From assembly GCA_029582265.1 (NCBI GenBank), contig CM055816.1, positions 90,611,204-90,675,203 of the forward strand: a stretch of 64,000 nucleotides of DNA, in the 5' to 3' direction. This DNA is from Zoroaster sp. YZ-2022. Taxonomy: Eukaryota > Echinodermata > Asteroidea > Forcipulatida > Zoroasteridae. The notes under the pieces were generated by a model. It saw only the letters and a list, made by a program, of their open reading frames with translations, did not search any database and was not told the DNA's origin. Of this stretch, positions 32,066-43,670 are shown piece by piece (position 1 is the first letter of the stretch; every line of letters begins with the position of its first letter). Made by a program: the position numbers and the translations under genes.

Positions 32066-34659
32066 AATACTTGTTAGATAGTTCTTGCAACAAATTCTAA
32101 TAGTTTGAGTACCATTCACCATGTATACCAATTTGCATTAAGTCACTCATGTTGGAATCAGTAGCTGATTTCACCAAGCCCTAAAAAATAAAGACAAGTC
32201 TTATTGCACTTAGAAAGAGTAATTTTCCAATAAGCCATGTACAAGTAAGATGTGTCTTAGCTGAAATGACTTTGGTGAAATAAACTGCTGCAGCCAGAAA
32301 TTGCAGAAAATGTTCAATGCCTCAATTATTGTACCTTTCAAGAACCCCTGTCTTTAACAGCAGATGATATACTATTTTCATAATAGATTCTGATGTGTGT
32401 GTGGCTGTTCCCTTGATCCTGTGTACTTAAATTTGCTGAAATAAATTCACCAAATTGTGAGATACACACCCCGGGCAAAATTATACAAACTCATCAATAT
32501 AACTTGAAGCAATAAAAAGGGGACATGGCGGTATATTTTAAGGGGCCATAAGTCAAACACAGGTGTACTTGCAGCTACAATTTGATGAGTTAATTCTACC
32601 CATGTTAATTAAGTTTTTTTTTTTTAAACAACTCAACTCTGACAAATATCTGTTCATGCATCCTTTTTAGTGTCTCTGTGTAACAATGATGAACCCCCTC
32701 ATTAGCCCCATCCCCAATCTGATTTGTGGATCAGCTACTGTTAGTAAATTTTTAATTATCATGTATTAAAATGATAAAAGGTTAGAATATCAAAAGAAAG
32801 AACAATTAGACCTTTTGAAAGCACACATGCAAGGCCTTTTTATCTCTACAATTTCATTTAAGTCTGTCAGTCAGTCAATCATTCAATATTATACTTTCTA
32901 TGACGGGTTAACCATTATACAATTTTTTTTTAAATTTTTCCTCTATTATTCCAATTTGGTTTATGCACAATACATATATCAACAATTGACGAATAGATGT
33001 ACACCCAGGTAATAGCAGCCAATAATGTTTGAAGAAATTCATCCACTTTCTGTGAAAAAACCTCCCAAGGTAAATTTTATATTTTGCATTCTGAAATATT
33101 TTAGTTATACATGTTTACAGATTTAAAAAAAATGGAGCTTGTTAGAACCTTATAATGCATACACCTGTATTTTAGTTTTGAATTCTAATATCTAATATGG
33201 AAGGTGGAAAACATCTACAGTATGTCTGTGAAAGTCAAGACTTTGATATGATTCATGTGCAAGATTTACAAGAAAAATTGTTTCTTATAAAACCCAGCAT
33301 CCCTGGTGTCATCAATTTGGCTTATGTTGTAAGAAGTCCCAACCTTCATGGTCATGCAGTCTTTAAGTGAAACCAGACAAGTGTTTGTTGTACATGTTGT
33401 AATACACCTTTATGCAGCATAATCAGAGCTTTAGTACATGCACGTTTAGTTGCACAAGTTGGAGGGATGTAAATTCTGGATACCATACTTTGTTTAATGT
33501 CGAATTGAACAGTATAAACATGGAGGTGTAAGAGCTTGGTTTAGTTAATTCAGAACTAGTACACCATTAACACATGTTGTGTATATTAAGCAAAGATGAA
33601 ATGTAGCACTGAATCAACCAATTAATTATGCCCCAAAAGATTTTGATTAAATCATGCTTTTTTAAGTTATTTATTTATTTATTTATTTATTTCTGTATTT
33701 TCTGAATACACATGAACTTCAGCTCACTCAAAAGCAAAATCTGCACAAAGAGCAGGATAAACTTAGAAAAACAAAACTAAAATAATTTGTTTTAATACCC
33801 GCAATTTCAAACTACATTATGAAAGAATTTTGTGAGTGGTGATTAACTCATGTATAATGTAAGTTGTAATATAATAAATTGAATGAATTGTGTTTAAAAA
33901 AATACCTTTGTGAAATTTATATGCAGTTTTCACACATGAAATTTAATTATACAAAATAAACCCACGTACGGTATTAAATGTTTTAAATGTTTTTAAACAA
34001 ATAACACATTTCAAAATATGCTTTATAATTAATGCAGTATGGCCGCTTGTGCATTTTACCTTAATTATCAACAGTAATGTTTAATTAAAGTTTGACGACT
34101 GGCATTCCTGAAATTTCTCAATTGACGACTTAAAATTTCCATTGTTGCATAGATGTTTTACAACTCAATTTTGCACAAAAGATGTATTTGTGTGAACAAG
34201 ATTTTGTGAAAATGAGCAATTTACTGTTCTATTAGGTTGTGGCAGAAAAAGTTATTGTTTAAAATAATTGTCCTGATTGAATTTTGAATGTTTGTGTTAT
34301 GGCTGACGAATATTCTTCAATATTCATAGAACTACATAAATATGACTAATTGCATAAAACTTTAAGCGTACACCTTTTTTTTGTAAAACCATTAATATTG
34401 CAGGATAACAAATTTCATAGTTCAATAAATGTTTGCTTTTCTGCTAAGCGTTTCATCAGTTTTTCTCTATACTTTTGAACAGCAGTGAGCACATCATGTA
34501 ATTTTATTTTATCTAAGTGGTTTTAGGTTGGGTTTTTTTCAGTGAATTTAAATTGTTTTCGAAAACCTGAAGATCGTTGGAAAAAATTTCTTTTAAGCAT
34601 ATTCCAAGGAACTGTTCAAAAACTTTGATATAAAATTCCCAAACACTAAATATGTGAAA
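32066..34659. other. stretch without a recognised gene
   Basis: AT-rich DNA with a (ttta)n microsatellite at 33667-33693. No exon or RNA gene recognised. Confidence 0.35.
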
Positions 34660-35045
34660 TCATGGATTTCTTGAACAGTGATGAACATTCATGAATTTCA
34701 TCACTGTTCTTCATGACTTTTTTTAGTTTGTTTCATGAAGTGTTCATGAACTTCGGTTAGGATCATTGTAAACCATGAACATTCACCAAATGTTCATGAT
34801 TAATTCAGAACCTGTTGATCTGCAGTCAAGAATTTTAAGATTATTCATTAATGTTCATGAACTGCAAAGCAAGTTTAGATGAACTTTCATGAACATTCAT
34901 GAAGTTCATAAAAGTCCACTAAATGTTCATTAATTTAATGGATGAACAGTTCATGAGCTCGGTTCATGAACTGCTGTGATGAACCTGTTGATGCATGTTC
35001 ATGGTCTGTTCATGAACATTCTTGAAAGTTCACAAAGTCATGAAC
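34660..35045. repeat. second array of palindromic word ttcatgaa
   Basis: About fifteen occurrences of gttcatgaa, ttcatgaac or close variants, ending near ttcatctcgcctgggcc. Similar in word and right end to 22220-22535. Confidence 0.75.
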
Positions 35046-35524
35046 TTCATCTCGCCTGGGCCAGAAAGTTATAAACGTGTTGTTTCTCTAATTTAAGTAT
35101 TGATTTAATTTTCAGCATATATCTTGATGAATATTAATTGTACAGACTTTTAAAAATGTAAATGCTTGCTGTCTACCTGAGCGGGCAGAACAGATGGAAA
35201 AACATAAATTTCAACAAAATAGGTACGTTTAAAAAACAACTATTATTATATATTTTTTGTTATGATCGAAACAGCACATAATCATTTTAAATAAGGGGTA
35301 GTCAAATGAATTTTCTCTTGTAGCATTTTTTTGAAAGTTATAAAACCAATGAATAGTGTATATTGAATTTCAAACATTTTAACATGGGTTAACATTGATG
35401 TTCCTAAAATAATATTGAATTTAATTTTTGATAGCTTATTGTAAATGCGAGTTTATTAAAATTACATCTGTTAACAGAATTGTAATCTTACCTCCATGGA
35501 CTGACTGATCCAAACACAAGAACT

Positions 35525-35665
35525 AGTACTGCGCATGCGCATAAAAGATATGTCGCTTATAGCGCGTATATAAAATGAAACAAATAATTTCACGAAGTGA
35601 CCTATCTAGATAGGTCGCTTACCGCGCGTGTACAAACTGAAATAAAACATTTCACAAAGTGACGT
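35525..35665 (+). repeat. duplication with palindromic spacer
   Basis: Two copies of a 50-60 bp segment (tcgcttatagcgcgtat... tttcacgaagtgac and tcgcttaccgcgcgtgt... tttcacaaagtgac) are separated by cctatctagatagg, itself a perfect palindrome. Confidence 0.7.
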
Positions 35666-36054
35666 TTGATTTTGGTGATAAATTTCACATTGTTATTTAA
35701 TTTTTTCGTCTAAATTTCTTGTCAAAAGTCGATCATTATCTTTCCCTCTGCATTGTGTATGAAATTGGAATTCATGGCAATAATAACTATGATAGATATA
35801 ACCGATGCAAAATACGCATATCTTCAAACGCGTTTTTCGTAACATGCTAAAAATTGAGATAGGTCACTTCGTGGTACGAGCGACGAATTATTGTGTTCAT
35901 TAACCAACGTTTTGGTAATTTTTTTAAATATTATTTAATAAGGTTTAACTCTTAACAAAACACATTAGGGCATTTAAACTGCACAAGAAAGTTTTAATAC
36001 TGCAGTTTTCAGAATTAAGCACCTTTTAAAATGCAAATATCTCAAAATGTTTTT

Positions 36055-36543
36055 TTAACGCGTTTTGACATGCCGTCCCTTCGTGAAAACGGTGACGAAT
36101 TCTAGCAATAGTGATACAGTTGAGATTAGCTCTACACCATTACCCCCATTTGTGGACAGTCCTTTATCATGTGCTTCTTCATCAACTACTTGTGGGCCTA
36201 CCATATCTACGTTAACCAGTGGCTCGTCATTTTCATGGCAATGTAAGAATGATCCATTGTACTTAAAGTTGTGTGAGTTTCGACTTCTACAATATTTCAT
36301 TTTATCATCTTCATGATAAAATGCTTTATACACTGCAATACACATCCTGAATGCCGCCCTCTTTGTCTCATTTGAATTGGGGTTGCTTGCCGTGGGCTTG
36401 TTTTTCCCAGGGGCGTTTTCCCCAGGTACTTCACTGTGCAGTAGTTTCCTGGGTTCATTGGTGGGCGGCAATTTTTGTTCGCGGGCCTTTTTCTGGTTGG
36501 CAAATGTTTTGTTTGGTTTTCGGGGGTTGCCAATTTGGACCAA
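36055..36543 (-). CDS. hypothetical 162-codon open frame
   Basis: Starts MVQIGNPRKPNKTFANQ; the N-terminal half is basic and Pro/Asn-rich, then FRMCIAVYKAFYHEDDK and a Ser-rich C-terminus. I recognise no domain. The region is not obviously repetitive. It may be a spurious frame. Confidence 0.22.
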   Translation of the reverse strand: MVQIGNPRKPNKTFANQKKAREQKLPPTNEPRKLLHSEVPGENAPGKNKPTASNPNSNETKRAAFRMCIAVYKAFYHEDDKMKYCRSRNSHNFKYNGSFLHCHENDEPLVNVDMVGPQVVDEEAHDKGLSTNGGNGVELISTVSLLLEFVTVFTKGRHVKTR

Positions 36544-36811
36544 TCAGGACCGCTCTTGCCAATAAGAACTTTGGGAGCGGGCGTCATTATTAAATTTGGC
36601 TCACTTTTGTTACAGCTTTTCTTTGAACCAGACCATTCATTTGTTCTCCCTTATTTGCTGGTCTTTACGCAATTATTTTCGGAGTTTATTTTCACCACGG
36701 AGTTCACATTGAACTGAGATCGCATGGTTTCTTACTGAAGAGATTAAGTTCGCTTCGTTAGATTCTTGGAGTTAATTTAACGTTAGTTCACAATTTTCTG
36801 TTGGATAAAGC

Positions 36812-37137
36812 ACCGTCTTTGACTTTGGCCGACTCTTCTTTACGTGAACATCTGACCGTCAGCAACACGGCTACATACACAGAGTTCTAGTGTGACTAGT
36901 CGGCATCGTTTTCATACCGTCTTTGTGACTTTGGCCGTCTCTTCTTTACGTGAACATTATGACCGTCAGCAACACGGCTACATACACGGAGTTCTAGTGC
37001 GACTAGTCGGCATCGTTTTCATACCAGTGATACCGTCTTTGTGACTTTGGCCGGCTCTTCTTTACGTAAACATCTGACCGTCAGCAACACGGCTACATAC
37101 ACGGAGTTCTAGTGTGACTAGTCGGCATCGTTTTCAT
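36812..37137 (+). repeat. tandem repeat, three copies of 104-116 bp
   Basis: accgtcttt starts at 36812, 36916 and 37032. Copies share tggccgNctcttctttacgt, gaccgtcagcaacacgg and agttctagtg. Copy 2 has a short extra end. The last copy is cut by the array that begins at about 37138. Confidence 0.88.
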
Positions 37138-38017
37138 ACACTCTAAAAAAAAATTGGGCAACGAAAGACCAACCTGTAGACCAATGTTGGGCAGCATACC
37201 AACTGCCTACGCAATTGGTCTTTGGTTACCCATCGTAGTTGGGTGTTATATTTTAACATAAAGTTGGGCAAAATATTTCTCCCAAATATTGGTTACTTAT
37301 GATTAACCTTTAAATGGTCAAACTTACTTTACTATTTTGTTGGGATTTTTTGTTCAACCAAGAGTTGGTTATATTTGTGTTACATAACTGTTGGGTAAAC
37401 TAGATTACACCAATAATTGGTCTTTACAATGAATTCCAACAGTTGGTGAAACCACTTCAACCAATTAATGGTATTAAATTTCACACATTCGGTTGGTATT
37501 TTCCCCAAAAATAACTCCAAATATTGGACAAAATTTACTAAAATCTGGTGATTTTTTCCCCCCAATAAATGGTCTTAGATTTTCAAAAATAACAATTAAT
37601 GGATACAATTTACTTTTTGTTGGTGATTTATTTTTTCCCAATAAACGGTCTTAGATTTTCAAAAATACCAGTTAATGGACAAAATTTACTTAAAACTGGT
37701 GATTTATTTTTTCCCAATAAATGGTCTTAGATTTTTTTAAAATACCAGTTACTGGATATAATTTTCTTTTTGTTGGTGATTTATTTTCTCCCAATAAATG
37801 GTCTTTGATTTTCAAAAATAACAATTAATGGATAAAATTTACTTTTTGTTGGTGATTTATTTTTTCCCAATAAATGGTCTTAGATTTTCAAAAATACCAG
37901 TTAATGGACAAAATTTACTTTTTTGTGATTTATGTAACAATTGTTGATTTACTTTTTGTTGGTGATTTATTTTCTCCCCATTAAATGGTCTTAGATTTTC
38001 AAAAATACCAGTTAATG
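37138..38017 (+). repeat. palindromic-word array (gttgg/ccaac) with a tandem tail
   Basis: Begins cactctaaaaa and continues with degenerate words ttgggcaa, accaac, gttggt that can pair with each other. From about 37540 it becomes a clearer tandem of a unit near 75-80 bp (ggtgatttatttttt, cccaataaatggtctt, accagttaatgga) and runs into the assembly gap. Confidence 0.75.
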
Positions 38018-38517
38018 NNNNNNNNNNNNNNNNNNNNNNNNNNNNNNNNNNNNNNNNNNNNNNNNNNNNNNNNNNNNNNNNNNNNNNNNNNNNNNNNNNN
38101 NNNNNNNNNNNNNNNNNNNNNNNNNNNNNNNNNNNNNNNNNNNNNNNNNNNNNNNNNNNNNNNNNNNNNNNNNNNNNNNNNNNNNNNNNNNNNNNNNNNN
38201 NNNNNNNNNNNNNNNNNNNNNNNNNNNNNNNNNNNNNNNNNNNNNNNNNNNNNNNNNNNNNNNNNNNNNNNNNNNNNNNNNNNNNNNNNNNNNNNNNNNN
38301 NNNNNNNNNNNNNNNNNNNNNNNNNNNNNNNNNNNNNNNNNNNNNNNNNNNNNNNNNNNNNNNNNNNNNNNNNNNNNNNNNNNNNNNNNNNNNNNNNNNN
38401 NNNNNNNNNNNNNNNNNNNNNNNNNNNNNNNNNNNNNNNNNNNNNNNNNNNNNNNNNNNNNNNNNNNNNNNNNNNNNNNNNNNNNNNNNNNNNNNNNNNN
38501 NNNNNNNNNNNNNNNNN
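38018..38517. other. assembly gap, 500 N
   Basis: Exactly 500 N, a round number suggesting a placeholder of unknown true size. Tandem repeat lies on its left and a duplicated block on its right. Confidence 0.98.
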
Positions 38518-39410
38518 CTCATTGATGAGCGATCCCCACAATGTCGCTTCCCATGTTGCATCGTAAAATTGGGTGTGATCTCCGGTTTACGACATTATGT
38601 GTTTATGACTTCTAACTAGCACCCCTGAACAAAGACCCTGACAATTTGGGAGACTGCCAACATACAGCAAGATACATGTAGTGCAGTTGCTGGTACGTTA
38701 ATCCGGGGGTCAAAGGTTCAAATCCCGCTCATGCCAGTTTTCTTTGTTTACTTTGAAAATTAAAAAAAGTATGGAAATTGACAAAATGTCTGAAAGATGC
38801 TGATCTGATCTACCTTTAAAAATGGACAAACGGTGACATATTTACAACAAATTCAGGTTTATGCATCTCTCAGTGCCTTTGTACACAAAACTATTTGCCT
38901 AGATTTCTGTCAAACAAGCACTGGCCAGTGTCTTCTGCCACTGAATTTTAAATGTTGCTGTATCATAAACATTAATGTTGCTAAACCGAAAAGATATCAC
39001 ATTTTACAAATATCACACATGCATACATGTACATAATAATCAGCACCTCTTTATGCCTTTGTACACAAAATTATTTGACTAGATTTCTGTCAAACAAGCA
39101 TTGGCCAGTGTCCTCTGCCACTGAATTGTAAATGTTGCTGTATCATAAAAATTAATGTTGCTAAACCGAAAAGATATCACATTTTACAAATATCACACAT
39201 GCATACATGTACATAATAATCAGCATCTCTTTATGCCTTTGTACACAAAACTATTTGACTAGATTTCTGTCAAACAAGCATTGGCCAGTGTCCTCTGCCA
39301 CTGAATTTTAAATGTTGCTGTATCATAAAAATTAATGTTGCTAAACCGGAAAGATATCACATTTTACAAATATCACATTCGTAATAGACTGTTTACATGC
39401 ATGTAAATCA
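38518..39410 (+). repeat. duplicated block, copy 1, with 180-bp satellite
   Basis: Starts ctcattgatgagcgatcccc, contains a tRNA-like stretch (ggttcaaatccc near 38716) and then three copies of a 180-bp unit (gcctttgtacacaaaa at 38875, 39055 and 39235). The whole block recurs at 40533-41360. Confidence 0.85.
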
Positions 39411-40370
39411 GAACACAATTATCAGCTATATTTATTAATTTCATTAACTATGTTAACCCTAACATTGCTGAATCCATCAATATCAATATAAATGTCCACA
39501 CACCCTAGGGGGTTAGGGTTAATACATGTATACATGTATTTGCTGATTTGTTAAATAAAAAACTGTACTAGATATAAGATATATCTGATATGCGGGTATC
39601 ACAACTTCTAAGTTCCCGTCCAATATTTTTCTTAATAACTCCAAAAAGTAGTTAATGAGTTTGAGAAATTCAAAATGGTAATGATAAAATGACATGTTCT
39701 ATACAGGGTGAAGCTAAAAAAAAAAACGAGAAATAAATCAGTATACCTGATTTGTTGGGAGATTGATCATAAAAGTAATATACATATATATAATTATACA
39801 TGTATATACCAAAAAGGTTAAAATGTTTTCATATGATATGTTATGTAATCTAATCAGGCATTAATTTGATTGATTTTTAAGAAAATCATTAATTCGGTTC
39901 ACTTTCTTTTTAATTAACCCACTCTGTACTTCAATTTGAAAATTACTTGTTCTGAAACTTCAAATAAATTAATTGACATTTTACACTACCATCCATGTTA
40001 ATGCAAATTATTTGAAAGTCGTTGGCAATTCATTTCAGTGTTGTTTTTTGACATAAGAAAATTTAGTAAAAACTTCAAGAATAAAATTGATATAATACAT
40101 TGCATTCTGAATATTTGTCATGGACTAGTATCAATCAACAGTTAAAATGTGTCCAACATTTTTTTAAAGTGCTGGGGTTTATTTTCAAGAGTAATCAGCA
40201 CTAAAGATCTGTCACCTACAAGTATCATTATGCAATTTGGACACAATCACGCATACACATTGTACAATGACAATTTCAGTAAAGCTGGGATGAAATTGTC
40301 AATTTAATAAGCACCTGGAACAAACTAAACACTCGTGGAAACTAGCTAGGTAATTTGGAATATATTTTCA
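39411..40370. other. AT-rich spacer without a gene
   Basis: Lies between the two duplicated blocks. Contains tacatgta words and no recognised gene. Confidence 0.4.
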
Positions 40371-40389
40371 AAGTGAACAAAGAAAGCTG

Positions 40390-40466
40390 ACAGGAGCGGG
40401 ATTTGAACCTGTGACCTCTGGAATACCGTTCCGGCACTCTACCAACTGAGCTATCTTGCCCTATTG
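40390..40466 (-). mobile_element. tRNA-like SINE head
   Basis: Minus strand: gatagctcagttggtagag (A box) and ggttcaaatcccg (B box) at tRNA spacing, but the acceptor-stem sides do not pair and the base before the would-be anticodon is not T. So a tRNA-derived element, not a working tRNA. A related tRNA-like stretch in the plus direction is at about 40693-40760. Confidence 0.6.
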
Positions 40467-40532
40467 TTGGAGGTTCCCTCAAATTGTCTTTGTTTGTCTG
40501 TCTGTATTATTATGTTTAAAAAAGTTGTATCC

Positions 40533-41360
40533 TCATTGATGAGTGATCCCCACAATGTCGCTTCCCATGTTGTATCGTAAAATTGGGTGTGATCTCCGGT
40601 TTACGACATTATGTGTTTATGACTTCTAACTAGCACCCCTGAACAAAGACCCTGACAATTTGGGAGACTGCCAACATACAGCAATATACATGTAGTTCAG
40701 TTGCTGGAGTGATGGTACGGTATTCCGGAGGTTAAAGGTTCAAATCCCACTCATGCCAGTTTTCTTTGAAAATAAAAAAAGTATGGTAATTGACAAAATG
40801 TCTGAAAGATGCTGATCTGATCTACTTTTAAAAATGGACAAACCGTGACATATTTACAAAAATTCAGGTTTATGCATCTCTTAATGCCTTTGTACACAAA
40901 ACTATTTGCCTAGATTTCTGTCAAACAAGCATTGGCCAGTGTCCTCTGCCACTGAATTTTAAATGTTGCTGTATCATAAACATTAATGTTGCTAAACCGG
41001 AAAGATATCACATTTTACAAATATCACACATGCATACATGTACATAATAATCAGCATCTCTTTATGCCTTTGTACACAAAACTATTTGTCTAGATTTCTG
41101 TCAAACAAGCATTGGCCAGTGTCCTCTGCCACTGAATTTTAAATGTTGCTGTATCATAAAAAGTAATGTTCCTAAACCGGAAAGATATCACATTTTACAA
41201 ATATGACATGCATACATGTACATAATAATCAGCATCTCTTTATGCCTTTGTACACAAAACTATTTGACTAGATTTCTGTCAAACAAGCATTGGCCAGTGT
41301 CCTCTGCCACTGAATTTTAAATGTTGCTGTATCATAAAAATTAATGTTGCTAAACCGGAA
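40533..41360 (+). repeat. duplicated block, copy 2, with 180-bp satellite
   Basis: Same start and order as 38518-39410. Satellite units begin at 40886, 41066 and 41244 (periods 180 and 178). The DIRS-like element is inserted in the last unit. Confidence 0.88.
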
Positions 41361-41367
41361 ATATACT

Positions 41368-41513
41368 TTTCTTACTCCATTCTTCCGTTAGAAAATTATT
41401 TTCTTTTCTAAATCTCCCTGATATGAACAACATTTTTTAGACAAGAAAAGATTGAACACTAAACCAAATTTATTCTTGAGAACATTTGGGACGGCGGAGC
41501 ACACTCGCCTCGC
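41368..41513 (-). repeat. split repeat B2
   Basis: 146 bp, same length as 43274-43419 with one substitution seen (tctaaatc against tctgaatc). Confidence 0.92.
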
Positions 41514-41630
41514 GTTTTATTCTTCACATTCAATCATTAGCTATAAAAACCAATATTTTGTATCCATAATTTATTTTCACAGCTCTTTTCAAGCTCGTTA
41601 TACATAGCAATATGAACAATTCATTTCATT

Positions 41631-42620
41631 TCAAATTCCAAGTACCGTGGAAGGGATCAAACTCGTTTGCTTATCGGTTTTGATATATACATTTCTGGCT
41701 TTTTCAGACTTCCATCTGCCATGCATCGATATCAAGTGAGATGGGATTTGGGAATTAGAAGCTGCGGACGCGCCTCCCGATCTCAAACTATGGAGTCCAA
41801 AACTATGTACATCAGGGACGAAAGGTCGGAGGGCTTGTAGGACTATTTCCCTGGTTCTAGTATAGCTCAGTCCGTGATTCGTAGAATAAGACCTTTTTGG
41901 GAATGTGTGATTCTACGAAGTACTGGTAATGGCGAATCCTCTGATCTCCCAATGCTTGAAAATATCGTTCTGTAATTGCAACCGGACAGGTGGATTTAAA
42001 TGTTCTTGCAATAGTTACATCATCGCCCTGACGAAATTGATCCGTTTTTGATTTGAATAAATGGATAACGAGTCTATCGTTCTGTATGCTACAGTCCAAA
42101 CGTCGTACATTGCTGATGTCGTTAAATCGAAGGAAACCTGCGTAACATATAAAGCACACGAAGAGAATACGCAAATCGTCTAATTGTGCGCTTGGTTGTC
42201 CATGAGCGTTGTAAAGCTTCGCCATTATTTCGGGCGTTACTGGTTCCTTTCTGTTTGGTGTAGACGCTGTAAGTCTCTTATAGCCTTGCAGAGTTGTTTT
42301 AATCAGTGGATCGGCTGTAGGTGATGGTAATCCAGCTAAGCTGTGGGCCCAATTGACAGCGGCTGCTGCGGAGTCTGCTGCCGTTTTATGTCCAGATGTA
42401 GAAATTGATGCCAGATAAAGGGCGAAATCAGTGGGCTTAACTGGAAAGATGTTGACGTTGGTCTTGGACGATGGCCATGATTCCCACCGCTTCCAACTGT
42501 AGCTATACTTCTTTGTGGTAGATGTAGCCCTAGATGACATTAATAGTTTTGGTAGGGTTCCAACGGCCAAATTCTTCAGCTCCGGGTCGGTTACAGAACG
42601 AGCAAGCGTTAACCATCTAT
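41631..42620 (-). CDS. tyrosine recombinase of the DIRS/Ngaro-like element
   Basis: The exon begins after a minus-strand acceptor (ttcgtttcag, 42621-42630). The N-terminal core-binding part reads SRATSTTKKYSYSWKRW and NWAHSLAGLPSPT. The catalytic part has YAGFLRFNDISNVR, FKSKTDQFRQGDDV, then after a frame change near 41880 SYTRTREIVLQALRPF, HSLRSGGASAA (catalytic Arg), MHGRWKSEKA (His/Trp) and NVYIKTD (likely Tyr nucleophile), ending at tga 41633-41631. It would insert circular element DNA. The single frame break means this copy is probably dead or contains an error. Confidence 0.85.
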
Positions 42621-42839
42621 CTGAAACGAAAAAACAAGAGAGCAGGAAAATGTGCCGATACCATATATCATATATGTCACGAAGGAATATATATGCCTTA
42701 TGCCAATGCAATAAATGCCGGTAAGTTTAGGCTTAAAGGCCGATCTGTGAAATGCATGCAAAACATTCAAAAAGAATTTTGCGTCTCGTTACAGTAATAT
42801 GATAGCAGAAAAGTGCGGTCAATATAAGTTATTCACTTT

Positions 42840-43110
42840 ATTTATTTATTTATTTATTTATTTTAATTTTTTTATTTATTTTTTAAATATCACGATTTCC
42901 TATGTACCATGTCACACTTACTCGGCGTCCAACATCGGTCCGATTTATTGGCGCTCGGTGGCCACGTAAAACCCCCAACTTGTGGAGGAACCGTGGACGC
43001 GACCAGGATGTTGGACGTAGGTCGCGTACCTTTGCTCCGAGAAGATGCGATTGGAGTTTTTGCGAAAATGCGATTTTTTTATTTTTTTATTTTTTATTTT
43101 TTTTGGGGTA
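42840..43110. repeat. low-complexity T/A tracts
   Basis: (attt)n at 42838-42890 and a T-rich tract at 43073-43106, between the recombinase exon and A2. Confidence 0.75.
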
Positions 43111-43123
43111 TGGGAGGGTTTTA

Positions 43124-43273
43124 GGGTAGCGAGGATAAGCTGCTCTACCGAGAGTGAAAAAGCTCAACTGACCACAACCGTTTATAAAGAAAAACGCTTA
43201 ATTACATTACGTAATAATGCACGCTCTAATAAGCGTGCTTCACCTGTCGTACGATAACGAAAAGAAAATTAAC
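43124..43273 (-). repeat. split repeat A2
   Basis: 150 bp, apparently identical to 46393-46542. Its right edge touches B1 with no spacer. Confidence 0.92.
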
Positions 43274-43419
43274 TTTCTTACTCCATTCTTCCGTTAGAAA
43301 ATTATTTTCTTTTCTGAATCTCCCTGATATGAACAACATTTTTTAGACAAGAAAAGATTGAACACTAAACCAAATTTATTCTTGAGAACATTTGGGACGG
43401 CGGAGCACACTCGCCTCGC
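43274..43419 (-). repeat. split repeat B1
   Basis: Partner of 41368-41513. Together with A2 it forms the internal junction copy of the two element ends. Confidence 0.92.
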
Positions 43420-43670
43420 CTTCCCATTAGAGAACGCCAAAGAAAGGGAAAAGAAAAACGCACTAAAATTACCGCTTCTGGTAATTTGTTCGTTTTATAT
43501 TCGTTACACAGTGATACACACAAATCGGTATCGGCCACAAGGGCCAAAATGCAATCAACTGCATTAATCATATCATTAATTAATCAAATTGACAACAATT
43601 GTCAAAAATGCGATAAATTGCATCAGTTTATACAATCAAAATATAACGATTTTTCACTTTATCTCTTAAT

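Noticed and set aside
37857..38566. Open frames of 180-234 codons across 37857-38566
   Set aside because: They consist mainly of the N gap and are artefacts.
40390..40466. Functional tRNA-Thr
   Set aside because: Acceptor stem does not pair, the base before the would-be anticodon is not T, and related tRNA-like stretches occur in the repeats nearby; better read as a SINE head.
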